Shown here piece after piece: positions 59,955 to 64,000 of a DNA stretch of 64,000 bases. The first letter of the stretch is position 1; each line of letters begins with the position of its first letter. Location of the stretch: assembly GCF_044891285.1 (NCBI RefSeq), contig NZ_JAUIYO010000008.1, forward strand, positions 1 through 64,000. The letters are read 5' to 3'. Made by a program: the position numbers and the translations under genes. The notes below the pieces were generated by a model that had not been told where the DNA came from, searched no databases, and worked only from the letters and a program-made list of their open reading frames with translations. This DNA is from Pseudobacillus lumedeiriae. Its GTDB lineage: Bacteria; Bacillota; Bacilli; Bacillales; Domibacillaceae.

Positions 59955-61991
59955 ATGTCCTTTTTCATTCGGTTCATAATTATTATCATATGTTTACAAG
60001 GGCTTACGGTGATTCTGCCAGAGACGGCTTCAGCTGATGTAGCAGTTCTTCCGTCAAAGCAGATAGATCATCCGCCGGCCAAAAAAGTGTATCGCATTGC
60101 CGGTGAAAAACATTTGCCTCCTTTTTCTTATATAAACCACGAAGGAAGGTTCACGGGGTTTAGCGTAGAGCTTTTTCGCCGCATTTCTGAAGAAGAAGGA
60201 GTGGAATTTCGGTTTTATCCAATGAATTTATATGAAGCAGAAAATGCGCTGAAAGAGGGAAAGATCGATGCCATTATGGGAATGAAATATTCTGCTAAGC
60301 AAAGCGAGCACTTTCAATTTTCGGAGCCCTACTTTACCATGGCAGATGCGCTCGTTGTATCGAAGTATGCTTCTATAAAAAGCGTCACCGATTTGCGTGG
60401 GAAAACGATTGTGATGCAGGAAGAGCCGGTTTCATTTGACTTATTGTTAAATATGAGGCGCGTGGAGTTTCAGCTGGCATTGAATTCAAGGGATGCCTTT
60501 AACTTTTTATTAATGGAAAGAGCGGATGCTTTTTTAACGAACAAATGGACGGCCCAATTCTATTTGGAGCAGCGGGGGGAGCAGGGGAATTACCGTGTAT
60601 TTGAACATATTGGAGTGCCGTCAGATTTTTCAGCGGCGGTCCGGCCAGGAAATACAGAACTATTATCGCTTATTAACAATTCACTGATTCAGATGCAGGA
60701 GGATGGCAGTTATAAAGCTTTGTATACACAGTGGCTTGGGTTGCATCCTGAGGGGCGTTTGAAAGAAATGCGCAATTGGATCATTTTTTTGCTGATCATG
60801 ATTAGCTGTGCTGTTGTTGTGCTCATTTTTATTTATTTGTGGAATAAACGGCTGAAGCGGGAAGTAGACAAGCGGACAGCGGCCCTTGCGCAGGCCAACC
60901 ATCAATTAGAAATTCAACGGCGGGCCATAGCAGAGGCGCACGCGTTCAAAACACAAATTATTCATCATCTGTACTATGGTATTTTGACCTTTAATGAGTC
61001 TCTTCAACTGACGAGCTTGAATGAGCGTGCGAAAGCGATGCTGGGTCTTGAAGAAAAAGAAACAGTAAAGACGGAAGAGGTTCTCGGACAGCCGCACATT
61101 GCCCGAATTATTCGGAATTATGATTCATTTCAGGAAGATGAAGGCGAAAAGCAGTTGTTTTCCGAAGAAGTAGAGACTGAAGTAAACGGCAAGAAGCGTT
61201 TTATTTTATACCGGCTGATTCCTCTATATGAAGAACAGGGGAGGAAAAATGGCTGCTTGTTGACGATGGCTGACAGGTCGGAAGCGAGGGTGCTAGAGGA
61301 AAAACTGGCCACCCAGGAGAAGATGCGGGCATTAGGACAGCTAATCGCTGGTGTGGCCCATGAAATCCGTAATCCGCTCACTTCGATGAAAACATTCATT
61401 GATCTGCTCCCGAGGAAATACGAAGATTCAGAATTTCGGCAGGAATTACTTAAACATGTGCCAGAGGCATTGAAGCGAATGAACACTATTGTTGAATCGC
61501 TTCTCGACTATGCCCGGCCGAAACACCCACAAAAACAAAAATTAGAAGCGGCTGCTTTTATCCGGTCCGTAACGGCGATTATTGAACCGACTATTAAAAA
61601 GAATCATGTTCACCTAGAATTAGAAGTCGAACCAGAATGGGAGATGATTTGTGATCCTGGTCAGCTAAAGCAAGTCATACTGAACTTGCTGCTGAATGCG
61701 TTGGATGCGATGGAAACATCAGCAGATAAGCGTTTGACTATTAAGGCCGAGAAACAAGGAGAAACAGGATTGATCAAAATTATTGATTCCGGCATCGGCA
61801 TGAATACGGAAAAGATATCTCATATTTTTGAGCCTTTTTATACGACGAAGCCGCATGGAGTCGGGCTTGGCTTGACGCTTTGTTATCAATGGATAAAAGA
61901 AAATAACGGTGACATGCAAGTGGAGGCTGAAAAGGGAAAAGGCACAACCTTTATCATTACATTGCCTGCCGCAAAGAAAGAGGGGGAATAA
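59955..61991 (+). CDS. Sensor kinase with extracellular solute-binding domain
   Basis: A 678-aa kinase. The signal/TM1 (about residues 1-25) is followed by an SBP_bac_3 periplasmic-binding-type domain (about 45-265) with YRIAGEKHLPPFSYINHEGRF and an ending in YTQWLG, then TM2 (about 275-297), a PAS-like linker (about 335-440), HisKA with His469 (GVAHEIRNPLTS) and an HATPase (FYTTKPHGVGLGLTLCYQW). The binding domain suggests direct sensing of an amino acid or organic acid. Its partner regulator starts 1 bp after the stop. Confidence 0.93.
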   Translation: MSFFIRFIIIIICLQGLTVILPETASADVAVLPSKQIDHPPAKKVYRIAGEKHLPPFSYINHEGRFTGFSVELFRRISEEEGVEFRFYPMNLYEAENALKEGKIDAIMGMKYSAKQSEHFQFSEPYFTMADALVVSKYASIKSVTDLRGKTIVMQEEPVSFDLLLNMRRVEFQLALNSRDAFNFLLMERADAFLTNKWTAQFYLEQRGEQGNYRVFEHIGVPSDFSAAVRPGNTELLSLINNSLIQMQEDGSYKALYTQWLGLHPEGRLKEMRNWIIFLLIMISCAVVVLIFIYLWNKRLKREVDKRTAALAQANHQLEIQRRAIAEAHAFKTQIIHHLYYGILTFNESLQLTSLNERAKAMLGLEEKETVKTEEVLGQPHIARIIRNYDSFQEDEGEKQLFSEEVETEVNGKKRFILYRLIPLYEEQGRKNGCLLTMADRSEARVLEEKLATQEKMRALGQLIAGVAHEIRNPLTSMKTFIDLLPRKYEDSEFRQELLKHVPEALKRMNTIVESLLDYARPKHPQKQKLEAAAFIRSVTAIIEPTIKKNHVHLELEVEPEWEMICDPGQLKQVILNLLLNALDAMETSADKRLTIKAEKQGETGLIKIIDSGIGMNTEKISHIFEPFYTTKPHGVGLGLTLCYQWIKENNGDMQVEAEKGKGTTFIITLPAAKKEGE

Positions 61992-61992
61992 A

Positions 61993-63369
61993 TTGAAGCC
62001 TGTTGTATTAATTTTAGATGATGAATCAGCTATAGGATCATCTTTGCGTTTTGCTCTTGAAAGCGATTATGAAGTAACAGCGGTGACGCGGGTAGACGAA
62101 GCGCTGGATGTGCTAAAAAAGCAGCAAGTGCATGTAATGCTATTAGACTGGCGGCTTGGTGAGGCAGATGGTCTGCATGTGCTGGCAGAAGTGAAAGGCA
62201 CTTATCCAGATACTTCAGTTATCATGATGACGGCTTACGGTACAATTGAGTCATCGATCGAAGCGATTAAACGGGGGGCGTATCATTATATTACGAAGCC
62301 TCTTGATATTGATGAACTTTATCTGTTAATTGAAAAAGCGCTTGAACACCAAACGTTATATAGCAAAATTCGTGAATTGAACGAAACAATTGAAAAGATC
62401 AAAGGGTATGACCAAATGATTGGGGAGAGCCCTGCTATGAGAAAGGTTTTTTCAATTATTGAGCGGGTCAAGGACATTGATTCGAGCGTTCTTATTTTTG
62501 GAGAAAGCGGAACAGGCAAAGAATTAGTAGCACGTGCTTTACACAGGCAGGGAAAAAGAAAGAACGGGCCTTTTATTTCGGTCAATTGCGCAGCGATCCC
62601 GGAAGCGCTGCTGGAAAGTGAACTGTTTGGTTATGCTAAAGGCGCTTTTACAGGAGCCGTAAGCAGCCAGATCGGGAAAGTAGCCGCTGCCAATGATGGG
62701 ACGTTATTTTTAGACGAGATTGGTGATATGCCTGCTTCTTTACAGGCAAAAATGCTGCGAGTGCTGCAGGAGAAAGAATTCACGCCGCTCGGATCGACGG
62801 AAGTGAAGAAAGTGAATGTTCGGATTATTAGTGCAACCAACAAAAACTTACTGCAAATGGTGGAAGAAGGGTCTTTCAGGGAGGATTTGTTTTTTCGTCT
62901 CAACGTTATTCCAGTGGAACTGCCGCTTTTAAAAGAGAGAAAAGAGGATTTGCCTGCTCTTATCTCTTATTTTCTGCAAAAATACGCAGAGGAAATGCAG
63001 CGTCCGCTTCCTTCGCTTTCACAAGAGGCATGGAACCGATTAATGAAGTATGATTACCCGGGGAATATTAGGCAGTTGAGTAACATTATCGAGTATGCGG
63101 CAGCTATGTCAAAAGGCGGGACCATTTGGGAAGAGGATTTGCCGATCATTGTCCGTTCAGAAAACGATCCACGTCAACAGCGGTCCGATTTGGACTCTGA
63201 TACCATTCACATACCGATAGGCGCCACAATGAAAGAAGCTGAGAGAATAATGATCGAGTCTATGCTTGAACATTGCGGAGGAAAGCGGAAAGAAACAGCG
63301 AAGATGCTGGGGATTAGTGAGCGCAGCCTTCGCAATAAGCTGCAGCTGTACCGGGAAGAACAGATGTAA
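61993..63369 (+). CDS. NtrC-family sigma-54 dependent response regulator
   Basis: A 458-aa activator. Receiver domain with phospho-acceptor Asp52 (LLDWRLGEADG), AAA+ domain with Walker A GESGTGKE at residues 170-177 and the sigma-54 contact loop GAFTGA at 217-222, and a C-terminal Fis-type helix-turn-helix (RKETAKMLGISERSLRNKL). TTG at 61993 with AGGGGG 6 bp upstream was chosen; a longer frame inside the kinase gene is rejected. It should activate the -24/-12 promoter at 63508-63523 together with SigL. Confidence 0.94.
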   Translation: MKPVVLILDDESAIGSSLRFALESDYEVTAVTRVDEALDVLKKQQVHVMLLDWRLGEADGLHVLAEVKGTYPDTSVIMMTAYGTIESSIEAIKRGAYHYITKPLDIDELYLLIEKALEHQTLYSKIRELNETIEKIKGYDQMIGESPAMRKVFSIIERVKDIDSSVLIFGESGTGKELVARALHRQGKRKNGPFISVNCAAIPEALLESELFGYAKGAFTGAVSSQIGKVAAANDGTLFLDEIGDMPASLQAKMLRVLQEKEFTPLGSTEVKKVNVRIISATNKNLLQMVEEGSFREDLFFRLNVIPVELPLLKERKEDLPALISYFLQKYAEEMQRPLPSLSQEAWNRLMKYDYPGNIRQLSNIIEYAAAMSKGGTIWEEDLPIIVRSENDPRQQRSDLDSDTIHIPIGATMKEAERIMIESMLEHCGGKRKETAKMLGISERSLRNKLQLYREEQM

Positions 63370-63416
63370 AAGAAGGTCCCGTCATTGAACGAGGAAATGA
63401 GTATAACCGAAAAGAA

Positions 63417-63463
63417 AAAAATGCCGTTAGGGAACAATTTGCCGTTCCTAAACGGCATTTTTT
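63417..63463 (+). terminator. Terminator after the two-component genes
   Basis: ATGCCGTT-AGGGAAC pairs with GTTCCT-AAACGGCAT, followed by TTTTTT. It separates the regulator operon from the TRAP-TAXI operon. Confidence 0.85.
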
Positions 63464-63507
63464 GCCGCTTTTTATTTTAAATGCTTCATTTAATTGAATT
63501 TTTGTAA

Positions 63508-63523
63508 TGGTATGAATATTGCA
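63508..63523 (+). promoter_or_regulatory. Sigma-54 (SigL) -24/-12 promoter
   Basis: TGGTATGAATATTGCA: the invariant GG (63509-63510) and GC (63521-63522) are separated by exactly 10 nt, as in TGGCAC-N5-TTGC. Only the CAC part is imperfect. It lies 35 bp before a transporter gene and directly behind a sigma-54 activator operon. Confidence 0.75.
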
Positions 63524-63557
63524 ATGTAGAAATTAGACAAGAAAAAGAGGTGAGGAT

Positions 63558-64000
63558 ATGAAGAAACGTACGGGATTTATTTTTATTTTAAGTTTATTAC
63601 TTATGATGATGTCCGCTTGTGGAAATTCTGCCTCTACAAGTGGAGAGCAGGAAGAAGGAAAGGCAGATGGTCCTCTGGCGGGACAGCCAGTAACGATTCT
63701 AACTGGCGGCACATCGGGTATTTACTTTCAGCTTGGAAATGCGCTCGCCAAAATTTACTCGGAAGAACTTGGTGCGCAGACGAGTGCACAGACAACAGGA
63801 GCCTCTGCGGAAAATACAGCGAAACTTTCCAGAAAGAAAGCGGAGCTTGGATTTGCTATGGCTGATACGGTCACAGATGCTTACACAGGGGCAGGAAACT
63901 TCGCAAAAGTGGGAGCGCTTTCCAACGTCCGAGCCATCGCTTCTCTTTATCCAAACTACATGCAAATCGTTGCACCTAAGAAGCTGGGCATCAAGACATT
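63558..64000 (+). CDS. TRAP transporter TAXI-family solute-binding protein (partial)
   Basis: The first 147 codons of a gene cut by the window edge. The signal peptide ends in the lipobox MSAC near residue 20; the mature part shows the TAXI start PVTILTGGTSGIYFQLGNAL and later GFAMADTVTDAYTGAG. AGAGGTGAGG precedes the ATG at 63558. TAXI proteins capture glutamate-like or other organic acids for TRAP permeases, which should follow outside the window. Expression probably depends on the sigma-54 promoter and the adjacent two-component system. Confidence 0.92.
   Translation, partial: MKKRTGFIFILSLLLMMMSACGNSASTSGEQEEGKADGPLAGQPVTILTGGTSGIYFQLGNALAKIYSEELGAQTSAQTTGASAENTAKLSRKKAELGFAMADTVTDAYTGAGNFAKVGALSNVRAIASLYPNYMQIVAPKKLGIKT

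Overview
The window looks like chromosomal DNA of a Gram-positive, endospore-forming Bacillaceae member. Supporting signs are strong AGGAGG-type ribosome binding sites with frequent GTG/TTG starts, a tRNA-Asn/tRNA-Ser(GCU) pair of Bacillus type, HutP-type control of hutH, a guanidine-I riboswitch before a YkkC/YkkD-like pair, CotB-like spore coat proteins and YwrF/YtoQ/TrhO-like proteins. No rRNA, CRISPR array, prophage or complete insertion sequence was seen. I do not name a species.

0-16 kb: the end of a tRNA cluster; a MarR regulator with a heterodimeric ABC exporter; a small unknown protein; a LysE-type exporter; a chemoreceptor with a SigD-like promoter; an EamA permease; an ABC-2 exporter with its TetR regulator and operator; and a PucR-like regulator next to a DUF3100-like membrane protein and an M20 amidohydrolase.

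16-38 kb: YtoQ, an ASCH protein and a DUF2269-like protein; hutP and hutH with a HutP-controlled attenuator, then a YuiF-like permease; a two-component system followed by a small membrane protein and an MMPL exporter; an alkyltransferase-like DNA-repair protein; murB; a Cys/Asp-rich membrane protein with a DUF2085 protein; an MFS pump; trhO; a MerR/TipAS activator with a 19-bp-spacer promoter; a YwrF-like flavoprotein; a LacI regulator whose probable operators have no visible target gene; and a Bcr/CflA pump. Copies of a short dispersed repeat lie in the intergenic regions.

38-49 kb: a WrbA-like quinone reductase with an MhqR-like operator; an AIM24 protein; the guanidine-I riboswitch with two SMR genes; and a block of four proteins with CotB/Sm-like domains. 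One ArsB/NhaD-type permease and an unlisted 57-aa membrane protein gene are translationally coupled within this block. Then come an orphan TrpX-type lipoprotein, a kinase-like protein and a small lipoprotein.

49-64 kb: a TetR/RND pair with an operator sitting between -35 and -10; a PadR/ChrA pair; a second ArsB/NhaD-type permease; two cell-envelope proteins (DUF5105-like and TcaA-like); a membrane protein; and a sensor kinase with an extracellular solute-binding domain plus an NtrC-type sigma-54 activator. A good -24/-12 promoter then leads into a TRAP-TAXI binding protein cut by the window edge.

Efflux and detoxification dominate: two ABC systems, RND, MMPL, MFS, Bcr, SMR, ChrA, LysE and EamA. 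The parts most likely to be new biology are the coat-protein/permease operon (40.97-44.80 kb) and the sigma-54 TRAP-TAXI circuit (59.95-64 kb).
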